A stretch of 64,000 nt of DNA from Zerene cesonia (GCF_012273895.1 NC_052108.1:7254001-7318000), one strand, 5' to 3'; counted from the stretch's first letter, positions 40,281-52,487 are shown. Notes: generated from the sequence alone by a model not told the origin. Numbers and translations: made by a program.

Positions 40281-40445
40281 ATTTGACACAGTGGCGTAGC
40301 GTGCATTGGCGGGACCCCGTACAAAAAATTGTTTGAGGGCCCTTATATTTTTTGGGGGTAAAGATTTTTCACAAAAGAAAAAAAATATTGTGAAAAAAAA
40401 TTATCATAACATAATTTTACCATTCCACAAATAAAAATCAAATTT

Positions 40446-40905
40446 TAAATATTCATTCTCCTTGCCTTTTTTTCGGCAAACTGATTTATTAAATCATTTA
40501 TGGCTGATGATGATTTTAGTTTTTCTAAAGTTTCTACCTCTATGGACAATAGTGAGAGGTCTGACAGCCGTTCTTGTCCCATCGAAGTTCTTAAGTAATT
40601 TTTATCAGTTTTAATTTTTAAAAACTTCTTTCAGCAGTTGCGGTTGTAACTGGAAGGGTCAAAAATAAAAAGCATGCTGTGATTACCTCGGGAAAACTAG
40701 ATGCAAAATTTTACTAGCAATAATTCAATGAGTTCTTTAATGGAATAAATTTTTTGAATTTCAAATTTTAAGCATATTTTTAGAGCCTTTAATTGGTCAC
40801 AAAGATTAACTGAGAAGTCTTTACTGTATTTAACCGACAGTTTTCCGGAAGCGATTAATATCTCTTCGCACAACCTGAAAGCGAGTCTGCACATCTGAAG
40901 TTCTC
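40446..40905 (-). pseudogene. hAT transposase C-terminal region, frameshifted
   Basis: This piece is read on the minus strand. One frame covers an upstream part (residues such as CRLAFRLCEEI and KALKICLKFEI). A shift near 40700 leads to SSFPEVITACFLFLTLPVTT and TATAERSF. A second shift near 40620 leads to LRTSMGQERLSDLSLLSIE and on to a stop at 40446-40448. LTLPVT-x-A-x-AERSF followed by RTSMGQERL is the conserved hAT C-terminal dimerisation motif, which makes the family call secure. Two frameshifts and the lost centre mean no functional protein. Confidence 0.85.
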
Positions 40906-41393
40906 AACACGCAATTTACGATACGAAACAGACTGATAGACAAACAACAAAACAAATTGATCTTATAGATAAGTTAGAGTTTTGGTTTTTTTTTATTTCG
41001 AGGCACGAAACCCTAAAAACAAAATTCACCCCTCGCTACAGGTAAATAATAAACCAATCACGCGTATCTAACCACGCAGATCCACATTAGCGTCGTGTAA
41101 AATAGTACTTGTGTAAATTAGTAAGTACTTCGGTTTTTCGAAGAACTAATTTTAAAATTTGACATCTATTTTTAAACCTTATCCGTTTAAGAGTTTTGCC
41201 AAACCAATTTTATGTAAAAGTTTAATTAGTAAGGAGTCTCCAATATCTTTTTTTAGATTTTTGGACCAGTAGTTGAGAAAATCGAGGGGGGGGAGATCAC
41301 TTTTTGTGACGGACAGATTGACAGACCGAAATTAAAAGATTTCCTTGTTTGTCACTATGGACCCCGAATAAATGGGTTGGGTAGTACTTACCT

Positions 41394-41534
41394 TTCCAAT
41401 CTAAATCACTCGCAGTATTCTTGTCTCTGAAAAAATGAAGAAATTTTGGGCACTTTTTTTATAACCTCTTCCCTTTTCCGTTTACTTTTTATTTTCTCAG
41501 CACCGCTGGGATAATCTCTTTTCCTTTCACTCAT
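41394..41534 (-). pseudogene. hAT transposase N-terminal exon remnant
   Basis: A minus-strand ATG at 41534 opens a frame beginning MSERKRDYPSGAEKIKSKRK and continuing through a lysine/glutamate-rich stretch, KISSFF, to ASDLDWKGK at a donor-like AAAG|GTAAGT (41393). The S-x-R-K-R-x-Y-P-S-G-A-x-K start and the ..K-I-S-S-F-F pattern are what I recall for the ZMYM-related (zinc-finger/DUF4371-type) hAT transposases of insects. The zinc-finger and catalytic regions that should follow are not found in the remaining ~480 bases before the C-terminal piece. Confidence 0.65.
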
Positions 41535-42041
41535 TTCTATTTACAAATCGCTACTAATATTGTTAAACCAGAAGAACAATATTGTTTGTACTGAATTACA
41601 ATGTAATGCACAATTACATAAAACGCGTAAATAAACACTGCACTGCACTCCGTGGTTTAACATCCAATGTAGAGTATGTACGTACACGTACATCGCGATA
41701 TCGATTTTATTATTGACGGATTCCCCGCTGAGTTGCAGATGAAGTAAGTAAAACGGGTCCAGCAGCCCGCCATAACGATGTAGAGTGTCGCCAACTTTTG
41801 AACGCACGTTTAAGGCGGGATAAAAAGTAATTGCTTTATAGAATTTTGTCATTTGTAAAATAAAATAAATTAGGAAGTTTTTATTTCTTTTTCCTTACAC
41901 ACGTATAATTGATACGGCAGATACGGCGGTAGCTACGCCCCTGATTTGACACTAAACATATAAATAACTATTTAATTTTTAGTTTTATAGCATTGAAATG
42001 CTTTATAAATGAGAAATTTTGAAAGAATAGAAAAAATTTGA

Positions 42042-43041
42042 NNNNNNNNNNNNNNNNNNNNNNNNNNNNNNNNNNNNNNNNNNNNNNNNNNNNNNNNNNN
42101 NNNNNNNNNNNNNNNNNNNNNNNNNNNNNNNNNNNNNNNNNNNNNNNNNNNNNNNNNNNNNNNNNNNNNNNNNNNNNNNNNNNNNNNNNNNNNNNNNNNN
42201 NNNNNNNNNNNNNNNNNNNNNNNNNNNNNNNNNNNNNNNNNNNNNNNNNNNNNNNNNNNNNNNNNNNNNNNNNNNNNNNNNNNNNNNNNNNNNNNNNNNN
42301 NNNNNNNNNNNNNNNNNNNNNNNNNNNNNNNNNNNNNNNNNNNNNNNNNNNNNNNNNNNNNNNNNNNNNNNNNNNNNNNNNNNNNNNNNNNNNNNNNNNN
42401 NNNNNNNNNNNNNNNNNNNNNNNNNNNNNNNNNNNNNNNNNNNNNNNNNNNNNNNNNNNNNNNNNNNNNNNNNNNNNNNNNNNNNNNNNNNNNNNNNNNN
42501 NNNNNNNNNNNNNNNNNNNNNNNNNNNNNNNNNNNNNNNNNNNNNNNNNNNNNNNNNNNNNNNNNNNNNNNNNNNNNNNNNNNNNNNNNNNNNNNNNNNN
42601 NNNNNNNNNNNNNNNNNNNNNNNNNNNNNNNNNNNNNNNNNNNNNNNNNNNNNNNNNNNNNNNNNNNNNNNNNNNNNNNNNNNNNNNNNNNNNNNNNNNN
42701 NNNNNNNNNNNNNNNNNNNNNNNNNNNNNNNNNNNNNNNNNNNNNNNNNNNNNNNNNNNNNNNNNNNNNNNNNNNNNNNNNNNNNNNNNNNNNNNNNNNN
42801 NNNNNNNNNNNNNNNNNNNNNNNNNNNNNNNNNNNNNNNNNNNNNNNNNNNNNNNNNNNNNNNNNNNNNNNNNNNNNNNNNNNNNNNNNNNNNNNNNNNN
42901 NNNNNNNNNNNNNNNNNNNNNNNNNNNNNNNNNNNNNNNNNNNNNNNNNNNNNNNNNNNNNNNNNNNNNNNNNNNNNNNNNNNNNNNNNNNNNNNNNNNN
43001 NNNNNNNNNNNNNNNNNNNNNNNNNNNNNNNNNNNNNNNNN
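42042..43041. other. Assembly gap (1000 N)
   Basis: Exactly 1000 N starting 91 bases beyond the right target duplication of the hAT element. It is a fixed-size placeholder; a nearby repeat may have broken the assembly. Confidence 0.99.
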
Positions 43042-43801
43042 TATATAATTACCATGTTAGAAAAACCTTATCCTTTGCTATATTCCTTCAGATAATCTTA
43101 CAAAATGAAAAGTTATATCTTGTCCATATACGTATGAGTAATCCCAAATTACCTTGGCATTCAGTAAAATGGCTAGCCGCCACAAAATTGAATTTTGTTA
43201 AATACGCTACACAAAGTGCTTTCGAGCGGATAATTTCTAGTAGCGACCAAATACCCGCAGATAGTACCGCAAAAGCTCACATGATATGATTAGCCGTCCC
43301 ATATAGTTCATTAATCAAGAGTTGATTTATGATTCCTTAACACACCCGCCCCCATTGTCTTTTGACGAGCGCGAAGCAAAAAGGGGGACTGCGTCAGACG
43401 CTAGTTTAGGCCAAGGGTCCGCTCCTTCTTTCAAAGCATTGAATGTGTCCTTTGTGACGGGAAAAATTAATGGAGTGTGCACTGGATAAATAATCTGTTG
43501 TGACTTCCATGTACATCTGTGGCTGACAATTTAATAGACACGGTGAAACTGTCAACTGCTCATACAACGGTGGAAGTCGGACTCAATTGTGTTGGCTGAG
43601 AACCGGGACGAGAGATGGTAACGCCCTATGAGGATTTCGTTTCTTTCATTGGCCTTGTAATGTACAGTTCGGGAATTCGTTACTAAGTTCAGTAAGGCAT
43701 CATCACCATACCAATTAAAGATTGTATAAATGACCAAAAATACGATTCCTATCTTATTTTATTCAATATGATGTTTAATTTTGTTATTTTTTTATGATTA
43801 G
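43042..43801. other. No gene recognised
   Basis: A GC-richer patch at 43340-43450 (acacacccgcccccattg, ccaagggtccgctcc) could be regulatory. A 61-codon minus-strand frame at 43552-43737 shows nothing recognisable. Confidence 0.4.
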
Positions 43802-43891
43802 GAGAATTAGAAGAAATAATTAATAATATTTGCAAACGTATCCTAAGACAGACAACTAATGGAATTGGAAATAGGGCAAGTCAACTCAAAG
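43802..43891 (+). CDS. Candidate internal exon 1 of an unknown gene
   Basis: An acceptor with a T-rich tract (gttatttttttatgattag) at 43801 and a donor CAAAG|GTATGTTTG at 43891/43892 bracket 90 bases. In one frame they give 29 open codons with two bases before and one after (residues E-L-E-E-I-I-N-N-I-C-K-R-I-L, then TTNGIGNRASQLK). The other two frames close early. The end phase fits the candidate at 48521. No family is recognised. A random 90-base stretch at this AT content has about a one-in-three chance of one open frame, so support is modest. Confidence 0.28.
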
Positions 43892-44441
43892 GTATGTTTG
43901 TGTTTTTTAACTAAAGTCTCAAAATGTATCATTGTGTGTTTCAACACATTATCAAATTTGCATATATCGTGATGCATATCATAAATTCTTTCTATGTTTG
44001 TTTTTACTGTAGCGAATGCATATCATTTAAGACATTATAAAACACGCTTTAAGCTCATATAGTCCCCTTAAGAAAAGTTCTATATTCGTGTTTATTTTAT
44101 ATGAGTTACGTACATTTATTATTGGCGATCAAAACAATAATATTTTGTTGCGAATTATAAAATAGACTTCACCCCCGATCAAACTGTCACTTAGCAATTT
44201 GAAACACTACAATTTAAATGTAATTGAACGTTAAGCAAAAATAAACTAACGACAACGCTTAGAAGCAATTAAAGTGAATTGTTCATAAATAAAATTAAAC
44301 AGTCGCCTGATAACAATTTACATACTAAATGCCACTTCAATTAGACAGATTAAAAAGCAACATTTGATCAATTGTATTTGTTTTATGTAAGACAATGTCT
44401 CATTGATGGCTATCGTTAATGTATTACATAAATTATAAATT

Positions 44442-44482
44442 ACCAGCTGCGTCCCGCGGCTTCACCCACGTAAGTCCATAAT
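44442..44482 (-). mobile_element. Helitron 3'-end fragment
   Basis: Read on the minus strand, ggacttacgtgggtgaagcc followed by gcgggacgcagctggt matches the 3' hairpin end of the Helitrons at 21746-21970 and 23491-23677. The terminal CTAG has decayed to CTGG. The 5' portion is not identifiable. Confidence 0.6.
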
Positions 44483-44699
44483 ATCAGTTTGGTAGTATGC
44501 TGGATAGTAAGATATTGATGATAAAGTAGCCGGGTCACACAAATATGTGCAATAAATTACTACAAAAAATTAATCTATTACGTGTGCAAGTTTATAGTAT
44601 TATTGCTTTTTTTTCTTTAAATAAACTCCATTGATCTAGACAATACCTATATATAAATAAAAATTACGCCAGCTAGTTATATATAAAATAATTTATTTT

Positions 44700-44776
44700 T
44701 GTTTTAGCGGTGGTGACCACTTAATATTATGTGGCCTAACTTGCTCCATTACTTGCTCTGCCATAAAAATTATAAA
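44700..44776 (+). repeat. Dispersed repeat end fragment
   Basis: gcggtggtgaccacttaata followed by gtggcctaacttgctcc and a short A-rich end resembles, inverted, the gcctgatggtaagyg-type start of the dispersed repeat seen at 205-545. The copy is decayed and its limits are approximate. Confidence 0.4.
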
Positions 44777-44799
44777 AATTTAATATAGTAAAATACAGA

Positions 44800-45559
44800 A
44801 CAATGGTAAATTAAACTCTTTGTTACGTGTATCAATTCATAGCTGAAAGACGAAAAACATTAATTAACGAATTACAATAATTTATAAATTGTGTATAAAA
44901 TTGCATTTTTATACAATCCCCGATTATAAATGGCATTTATGACATAAAATAAAATGAACAACCTACAATTCAAACAATCGGCCATTAAAATTAAACCTTT
45001 ACATTTAAAGTCATCAGACACAGTTATAAAAAAATTAAACACTTTTCGAGGGTCAGTAAAGCAATTTCAACGAGAAAATCTTTGAAAGCGTACATTTAAT
45101 TTACATAATAGCAAAAGATTAGTCACCCTTTCATCCACTCAGAGATCCAACGGTATCAGATGGCAGCGGAAATTTTTTTTATTTCTTTTAAGCTTCGTGT
45201 TATACGAGGTAAATAGAATCTAGAATAACGAGCCTAATTTTTATATTCATTCGAGAGGCCTATTTGTATTAATTCTATTTAAGTCTTCTCTGCCGATTTA
45301 TTGTTCGCTTAAATGCACATGACAATTGGTCATGCCCAAAATATGCTTCGCTTGTGAGTTCAACGCCGTAAATTACGTTCCACTAAAAACAAACTTGTAT
45401 TTAATCGTAACATGTTAATATACAATAGATTCTCAAACTTTTGACAAATTATTAAATGATCCTGTTTGGTATTACTAGATCAATAACAGGAAATATAATA
45501 ATCCCCCATAAAGCTGAACGAACACCACCCTCAGTTACATAAACCATAAGACAAGTAAC
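44800..45559. other. No gene or repeat recognised
   Basis: AT-rich sequence without notable open frames or termini. Confidence 0.5.
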
Positions 45560-45975
45560 AATGTAAGATCTGATCTCGGCGCCGTCTGACTTAAATTAGG
45601 AGTGTCCGAGGCAGGAAATGGCAGTTTTTGCGTCGTCCCAGACTTCCGTAACTCCTCCACGTCGCTCCACATTCTTGAAACTTTGCCAGAGCCCCGCCCA
45701 CCGCGGTATATCACAATCTAGTATTTAAATATATTTTTCAGGAGATCATAAATCGCGGCGAAAGTTCGCTCATTCTGTGTCGCGGCGGTGGAATTTTGTT
45801 TGGTAGTTTGTTTCGAACTTAGCAGATAAGTTAAGAGTGACATTGCTGAATTTTAAATTGGCTCGGCCCCGCAGGAGTTTCATGGTGATTACCTCCGAAT
45901 AACCTTTCCTTGTTACGAGCAGCGCTCGTAAATATCTAAAACGATTATGACTTTATTAGAATATTGAGACAGAGG
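45560..45975 (+). promoter_or_regulatory. GC-richer patch with a donor-like end, possible promoter/5' exon
   Basis: A block of elevated GC (ctcggcgccgtctgac, gccccgcccaccgcgg, ctgtgtcgcggcggtgg, ggctcggccccgcagg) contrasts with the surrounding AT-rich DNA and is followed by a donor-like GACAGAG|GTGAGGAAG near 45974. After ttttcag at 45741 a 26-codon frame is open, but there is no donor to close it. Whether it is a promoter, a conserved element or nothing cannot be settled from the bases alone. Confidence 0.2.
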
Positions 45976-48520
45976 TGAGGAAGTATGCTCAAACAATATT
46001 TTCTGGTGCAGTTTTATAGACAGTGTCTCATTGTGGAGTTGTTAAATTGTTTAATACTTTTAAATATACTAAAATATAAACTCTATAACCTAGTTTAAAT
46101 AATTTGCGTTTACCTTCTTAATGTGACAATGGTAACACAGGTATAAAATGTGTTTGTTTTCAAACCATACATACCTACACCTAACTTTAGTGCATTAGGT
46201 TACCTACATGCACCACATTTATCTCGATACACGTGCACTATTCTACGATTACAAAGGTCAGATTTCCAACGTTCTTACGTTCCACTATAACGAGGAAACA
46301 AAAGTCGTTTAATTGACAAGCTTGAGACAAAATTCTACACAAAAAAAAATGTAGTATAAGAGGCTAGTCGTAGTAGAGAAAATTATAAGCTATTCATGTC
46401 TTAACGTACATAAAAAGTTAGCTAATGTATTGTAAAAATGCATTATTTCAATTTGAATATAAGATAAATACTGATAAAAATTTTCCCCTAAATCAAAACT
46501 AGCGTCTCTTAAATTAATAGTTAAAATATACGTTTAATATAAACTACGTTGTAACTAAAGAAGCGAGGCAGAGTTAATTATGCAAATTGAGGTGTGTTCG
46601 TTAAAATATGGTCGGATTGAACCCAATAGAAATACACCGGGAACGCCGAGTTATTGTAGAGGGACCACGCACTCATAAGTTCGGGTTTTGGAAGTTATTT
46701 ATGAGTTACGATCAACTTTCACAAGTATGAATGGTACTTTGAGAGGTAAATCAAATTATATAGACTGAGGGATAATTTGTGTGATTTGTGAATGAATATC
46801 ACTCTGTACGTACCGCCCATTAAGTTGGTAACTATTGATCATCTCTGAGGTGTGACAACAAATTAAAAATTTAAAAAATACTGTATCAATTCAGTCGTTG
46901 AACATCTAGAGAACTTTTGAATTTGGAAATAAACAAAATAAACCAAATGTCAAGCGATTAAATATTTTAAGCGCTAAAACAACAAGACGCAATTTACTTT
47001 ACATTGTAACAAGTTCCATCGTTTATTTATCTAAGCACTCTATCAAAGGCGTAGTGTAAGTGTATAAATATCATTGGTGATTAAAGGAAAACTTGCTCTT
47101 ATCTCTCGATTCTCAGTCTGCGCCGGCTACGACTAAATCCTTTACCGAGAACTACAAATTCCCTATAAATTAGCTAACTTCCAGCTAACTATCCAGGTGC
47201 ACACGAAGATTAGGGATTATGTTAGCGTAAAATAGATTGTTGTCTGAAATCGTTACGCGTATATTGGTAACAAATGTGTGTAGGGGCTTAATATAACTTT
47301 TATTATTACCATTGGTTACATAGCTATCTGTTTTTACACTATATGAAATAACAAACGTTATTATACTTGTACACAGTGCGTAATTGAACCAATACATTAT
47401 TGAAATAAAAGAACGATAATCTTAGTAAAAAAAGACTAAACGTGAGATACTTGTCAAAGAGGGTGACATAGACGAATAAAAAAATAGTTTATTAACAAAG
47501 TTTTAAACAAAATAGTCAAACAATATGTACTACTACTGATAATAATTCTTTGAAAAAACGAAAGCCTCGCAATCCTGCTCCAGCACATTCTGCCGCGAAA
47601 TTGGCTCAGAACATTTAAGCCATAAAACACAAACAGAAGCAGATAAACACAAATAATCATGACACGTTCGTTAGCGGCACCGATGCGCCGCCGGCCGCAC
47701 GGCACAAAACCCGGCGCAAGTTTGAGAATCCAAACAAAAACCCCATATGTTTCCGTTGACAAGAGAATAATGTGTGGAGAGGCACTTGTTATCGTACGAA
47801 ACAAGGTCCAGACGTTTGCTGGTGACGTGAAAAACAAAACTAAATTCGCCATGTTTTATCGCACGGAACTTTTTGGTCGGTACGAGCGACGGATTATTCC
47901 CTCGCAGCTTTGTTTACATTTCACTTGTCGTATAAATTATATTTTACAATATTACTTATACATTTTCCTATATCGCCGTTCAGAGACTGTATTGAGTTCT
48001 GGTTAATTAATTTATTAGTAACCTACATACAATAAATACATTGTACCCAGGTTTATCGTTATACAACAAATATTTTCTCAATACATCGTTAATAATTATT
48101 ACGTAATTCATACGTAAGAATATTGAGTAAGATTTATTCAAATACGTTCCTACTAGTCACATTCAGAATTCATACAGAATATAGGTTAGCCTATCTCTAC
48201 TAGATTACGAACGCTTCATTACATTTACTATGTTTTCTATTAAAAGCTTATGATATCTATACATCATTATTATGAAGAATAAAATCATACGTCTATGATA
48301 ATTAATAATATTGCTATATATTGTTTTTTAAACTAACATTCTAATGTTTTAAAAAATAAGACAATCTCATTACCCACTAACCTAAACAGACATTAGGGCG
48401 ATGAATAAATACTTAAACAGTAATCTATAAAAGCGCCGCGGATGATTAATACGGCGGCACCCAACCGCGTACTTTATTCATATACCGGGGAAAGACCTTC
48501 GAATGCACTCTCTTTAATAG
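45976..48520. other. No gene recognised
   Basis: AT-rich DNA with overlapping open frames on both strands at 47454-48006 (132 codons minus, 115 codons plus). Both start at non-ATG codons or lie in a local GC-rich patch (47670-47720) and show no known domain. Confidence 0.4.
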
Positions 48521-48605
48521 CAAAAGCCTCCAGAGAGCAGACAGACAATTTAAAATACCTATCTCTAAAAATTGCGGGTACCTGTGAAAAGCCTGGCGTT
48601 GAAAG
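48521..48605 (+). CDS. Candidate internal exon 2 of an unknown gene
   Basis: An acceptor with a pyrimidine tract (gcactctctttaatag) at 48520 and a donor TTGAAAG|GTAAAC at 48605/48606 bracket 85 bases. Only the frame with two leading bases is open (27 codons; residues K-A-S-R-E-Q-T-D-N-L-K-Y, then LSLKIAGTCEKPGVE), and this is exactly the phase left by the candidate at 43802-43891. It ends with two leftover bases, the phase required by the candidate at 52089. The donor is of middling quality. The product is unknown. Confidence 0.28.
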
Positions 48606-51600
48606 GTAAACGACCTGACTAGGATTTTTACGTAAATTGTTAAATTCCTTTTATGTTAAATCCTTTGGGGCGATTTCAGTCTTCGTTCCAATCTTTGTTT
48701 TTTAATTCCATCACGCTTCGCGAGTTGTTGAAGTTTCGAATTCATATCTGCCGGATTTTTTGAAGGAACTACAAAATTCAATGGAGCCCCTTTGTTACCT
48801 TATCTTTACGTCTAGTTTGAAAAACATCTAAAAGCTATAAATGGCCAAGTTTAATTAAGGAATTTCGCATTTAAAATGAAACACTTAAAAGCTATTTATT
48901 TATTATGTTTTGTATATTTAACGATCATTTTTGAGATATTACGATAAGTCTATTTAAAAATAAACCGGATTACTACACTTTCGTTAAACTTTTCATAATT
49001 CTAACTTATTTATAATATCTATTTTAATCGTGTACAAAATGTAAGCTGATAAGCAACAGTAAATAAAAAGTAAGAACTTCTCCTTGTAAATGCAATAGCC
49101 GAAGCGATATTCCCGGCAATATATCAAAGCACCTGAGCGCACAACAGCAAGCGTCACGTCGTCATGAAACTTGACACACAATTTGTAGGCATCCTGTAAT
49201 ACGATAAAACTATTATAATGTTATACGGGCCCGCCACTTCTTTATGCCGCTACGTGTCCTGCTTCAAAAACCACTCGCGGAGATCTCATTCACCTCACGT
49301 ATAAAGAACAGTCAGATAATTCCCAGATGTATATCTACGCTTTGGTCCAAAAATATTAATAGTCGCGTCTTCACTGAAATAAGACCTGATACCTATCTGC
49401 CGTCTAATTCTTGCGTACGCCTGGGTAATTTGATACGTTCGTTATGTGTTGTATCGTATCCGTTCATATACACAATGAACATTATTACTTAATATGAATA
49501 AATAATACTTCGCTTGTTTATTTTAATTGAATTATAGTTTGCCTTATTCATTTCATACCTAATGTTAAAGTCTCGTTTATGAGATTTTTTAAACGAACGA
49601 TGAGTATGTAGTACGTAGCTGAAATGTTTATACGTTTATTTGTAAATCAATATAGATTTTAAAAATATTCACCGTTTTTTAATTGCTCGAACTGATAGAG
49701 AAATATTGACGTCTGTAACATCAGCACACAACACAACGTCTCCTTTTGTACTGACACTTCATTATTATTCCATTAACTTATCCCTCAAACTTTTCCACAG
49801 ACATACTCATAACTCACAAGTGGCAGCCCTACATTGCCTATTGCGTCAAGATAGGCGCGTCATTATCATACGTCAAAACCGTCATGCGGTCCAGTATGAC
49901 AGTGACGTGACGGCCGATAACATTGTTTACAGTTTATCAGCAGCGTGATTACATCGTTTGTCCCGTCTGCGAGATAACAACATGATTAGTGTGTGATCTA
50001 ATTTTAAACTATTTACTCTGGACTCCTTACCAACTTATGTTGTATACCTATTGTATACAAAATAACAGGACTGTGTAAACAGCGCAGTTTTTTAAATGTG
50101 GCTTGTGCATTAATACGTAACAAGCTTTCTATATCTATTATTTCTATATCGCTACACTAATTATTTTAATTGTAGATAGGCGTTATACACGAGTTAAGAT
50201 TTAAATCAAAACGAAATTCTGCTGTAAAAAAATGAAATGAACGCCGATTTCAAAAAGCGTCGATTTCAAAATATATCACATCAACAAACACACTACTTAA
50301 ACCAACTAAACTTCCTTGCTCCAAAACGCCACAAAGCAGAAGTGTATGAACCATCTCATCAAACTAAACGCCTAAAACACCAACACGCCCGTTATTACAT
50401 TCGCTGAAATGAACGTAGCTGTAGTATTAATTAGGTCCACCCATCCAAATAAAAGCGGTTATAATTCAAACTGCGTAAATCGCGTGTGAAGAGGCAATTT
50501 ACTTGACATTACATTGTTGATTGTCGACGCGAACACTAATTAGCTCGTATCCCGTCTGAGGGCACTTTCACTAAATTAAAAATAACCTTAATCACGTTAA
50601 TAAATGCAAATACATCTTTATTGTAAATAATATTGCGTAATATACAAATTTTACAAATACAAAAGGACAGCTTAAACTTTGACAATTCGTAGCAAAATTC
50701 GTAGAACATACGTAACACGTCTACGAAATATTGTAGCTGTAGCAAAACTTTTAATAATCATAACTTTTCTTTGCACTCTTCACTCCTACATCAATACAAA
50801 GTAGTAGAAAAATTACCCAACCCTCAATGCTACACGTACCGTCGAAAAATAATTTCCAGTATATTTCTATAACACTAACTAATCTCATTAAGCAATACTT
50901 ATGAGTAATGTTGTAGAAGGTTTCTTTTCCTTTCGCCTTTGTCCCGTTCTGTAAATAAGGCTCTGGAGGCAGCAAATTAAGGTTAAGAGCATGTTGGTTA
51001 AGCGAAACACGTTTAATATGAGGAAAAATATTTTCATTCCCTTTACACGATCGTAGTCTGAATTAGCTCGAGCTCGATTCGTGGCTTGATAGGAAAACGA
51101 TTGCTCTCAATGTGTTGAGTATAAAAGCGGTAACGCGTATCGTAATGTAGTACGTTTCATTATATTACAAATCATAGCTGCAACTATTTAAAACTCCCCT
51201 AACTAACTCCTAAACAACCGTAACAAAGCCAGAATCGATGCAAATATTCAAGCTCAATAGAAAAGTATCTTCACGTAGCACGCAACACAATTGGAAATAC
51301 ATTCAAAACGTTTACCAAATCGCTCGCCGGCACCACCATGACCGCAGCACCTCGATCAAGCACATCATTAGAAGGCACGTAGCCCGACGCTTCCCACAAC
51401 GGAATTAACACCTCGCACTCATTGTGAAGCTATGTTAGTCGGTAACGCGGTTATCTTGTGTATTTGTACATACGGCGGATAATACAACGGCTTATTAGGG
51501 CCGCTTTTATGGTTTGTTGGTGGTTTCATGATATTGACGATTTGTCGGTTTTTGACTCGATTGTCAAAAACTTCACTGGACTATAGTGAATATTTCGACA

Positions 51601-51742
51601 ATTGCTTTAATTCTGTTACGAATATACAAAGTTCTATAAGTTGTTATACACTGTCTGTGGCATACATGGCAGTTCTTTCAATCATTACGCATTGTGTAAA
51701 TTGTTGATTTTATAACAATTTACTTGCACTTTCTTACGTATA
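48606..51742. other. No gene or repeat recognised
   Basis: AT-rich sequence. A CRE-like cluster (gacagtgacgtgacggcc) sits near 49900, and a GC-richer patch at 51320-51430 contains a 14-codon frame in good start context (caccatgacc). Neither is enough to call a feature. Several 60-82-codon frames lack recognisable content. Confidence 0.4.
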
Positions 51743-51825
51743 TCTCTATACATATAAAATCTCTTGTCACAATAAAATTTTGTTTGCATATCGGGTAGGT
51801 GTGAACATTGGCCAACATCTATTTT
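51743..51825 (+). mobile_element. Helitron 5' fragment, internally deleted
   Basis: It begins TCTCTATACATATAAAATCT after an A and continues through gggtaggtgtgaacattggc and caacatctatttta, matching the 187-bp Helitron at 23491. About 50 internal bases are missing and the 3' hairpin and CTAG end are lost. It is a non-mobile remnant. Confidence 0.75.
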
Positions 51826-52088
51826 ACATTGTCCTAAATTATAAGTAAGGCAACTTGGGCTCAAACACTCTCTATTGCATTTACCTATTCTCAATCGTTA
51901 AGAGGTTATAAGTGACTGCTGTAACAGACAATGCGACACTTTACCATTACGATCCACTAGACCCAACAAAGTAATTATAACAAGCAATTGCCAATCTAAC
52001 TGGGACAAAAGGCCACACCGACTATGTTAATTACACAGCGAACCTCTTTTTTCCACGAATAATCTTGTTTATATATTATTGTTATCAG

Positions 52089-52156
52089 CGACGCGAACGC
52101 GACGTCGTACCGGAGTGTCCATTATAATGATGAGAGTGGAGACGATTGTAGGTTAG
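52089..52156 (+). CDS. Candidate internal exon 3 of an unknown gene
   Basis: An acceptor (tatatattattgttatcag) at 52088 and a donor GGTTAG|GTGAGACTG at 52156/52157 bracket 68 bases that are GC-richer than their flanks (cgacgcgaacgcgacgtcg). The frame with one leading base is open for 22 codons (residues D-A-N-A-T-S-Y-R-S-V-H-Y-N-D, then ESGDDCRL); the others contain stops. That phase joins to the candidate at 48521-48605. A further exon downstream with two leading bases would be needed and I did not find a convincing one. The product is unknown. Confidence 0.3.
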
Positions 52157-52273
52157 GTGAGACTGTATCATACGTGTCAACACGTGCGAGAAATGGGATT
52201 ATTTTATTTTAAAAAGAATACCTGTATATCAAAATCAAACAACGTCACCAAACGTTTCGACAATTATATAATA

Positions 52274-52487
52274 CTAGACGCTCGTCCCAGCTCCGCCCGG
52301 ATATCAAGATTCCTGTTCTACCCCATGGGAGCATCTAATCGGGATACAAATTATCCTATCACCCAAGTCAGTTCATACGATGTCTGTATAAAAAATTTCA
52401 TCAAAATCCCTATAGAAGTTGCAGCGTGATTGACACGCGCACAAACATCCAAACAAACAAACTTTCACATTTATAATTTTAGTGTGA
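52274..52487 (-). mobile_element. Non-autonomous Helitron, 214 bp, downstream member of a tandem pair
   Basis: Read on the minus strand it starts TCACACTAAAATTATAAATG, includes agggattttgatgaaatttt, a cgggcggagctgggacgagc stretch, and ends CTAG followed by T. Its first base directly abuts the CTAG end of the next Helitron at 52488. The interior is diverged, so it is an old copy. Confidence 0.75.

Larger units (their letters stand above)
40281..41951. mobile_element. hAT transposon, 1655 bp, with 8-bp target duplication
   Basis: The element spans 40289-41943 and is bounded by perfect 8-bp direct repeats ATTTGACA at 40281-40288 and 41944-41951. Its ends are short inverted repeats, CAGTGGCGTAGC on the left and CAGGGGCGTAGC read inward from the right. 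An 8-bp duplication with CAG-type ends is diagnostic of the hAT superfamily. The interior encodes pieces of one minus-strand transposase: the start near the right end and the C-terminal dimerisation region near the left end. The middle is missing, so this is a decayed, internally deleted copy. Confidence 0.93.

Noticed and set aside
41541..41852. 103-codon minus-strand frame at the right end of the hAT element
   Set aside because: It lies upstream of the transposase start, in the subterminal region, and has no transposase similarity.
47454..48006. 132-codon minus and 115-codon plus frames
   Set aside because: Overlapping on opposite strands, no domain, no splice support; likely a stop-poor GC patch.
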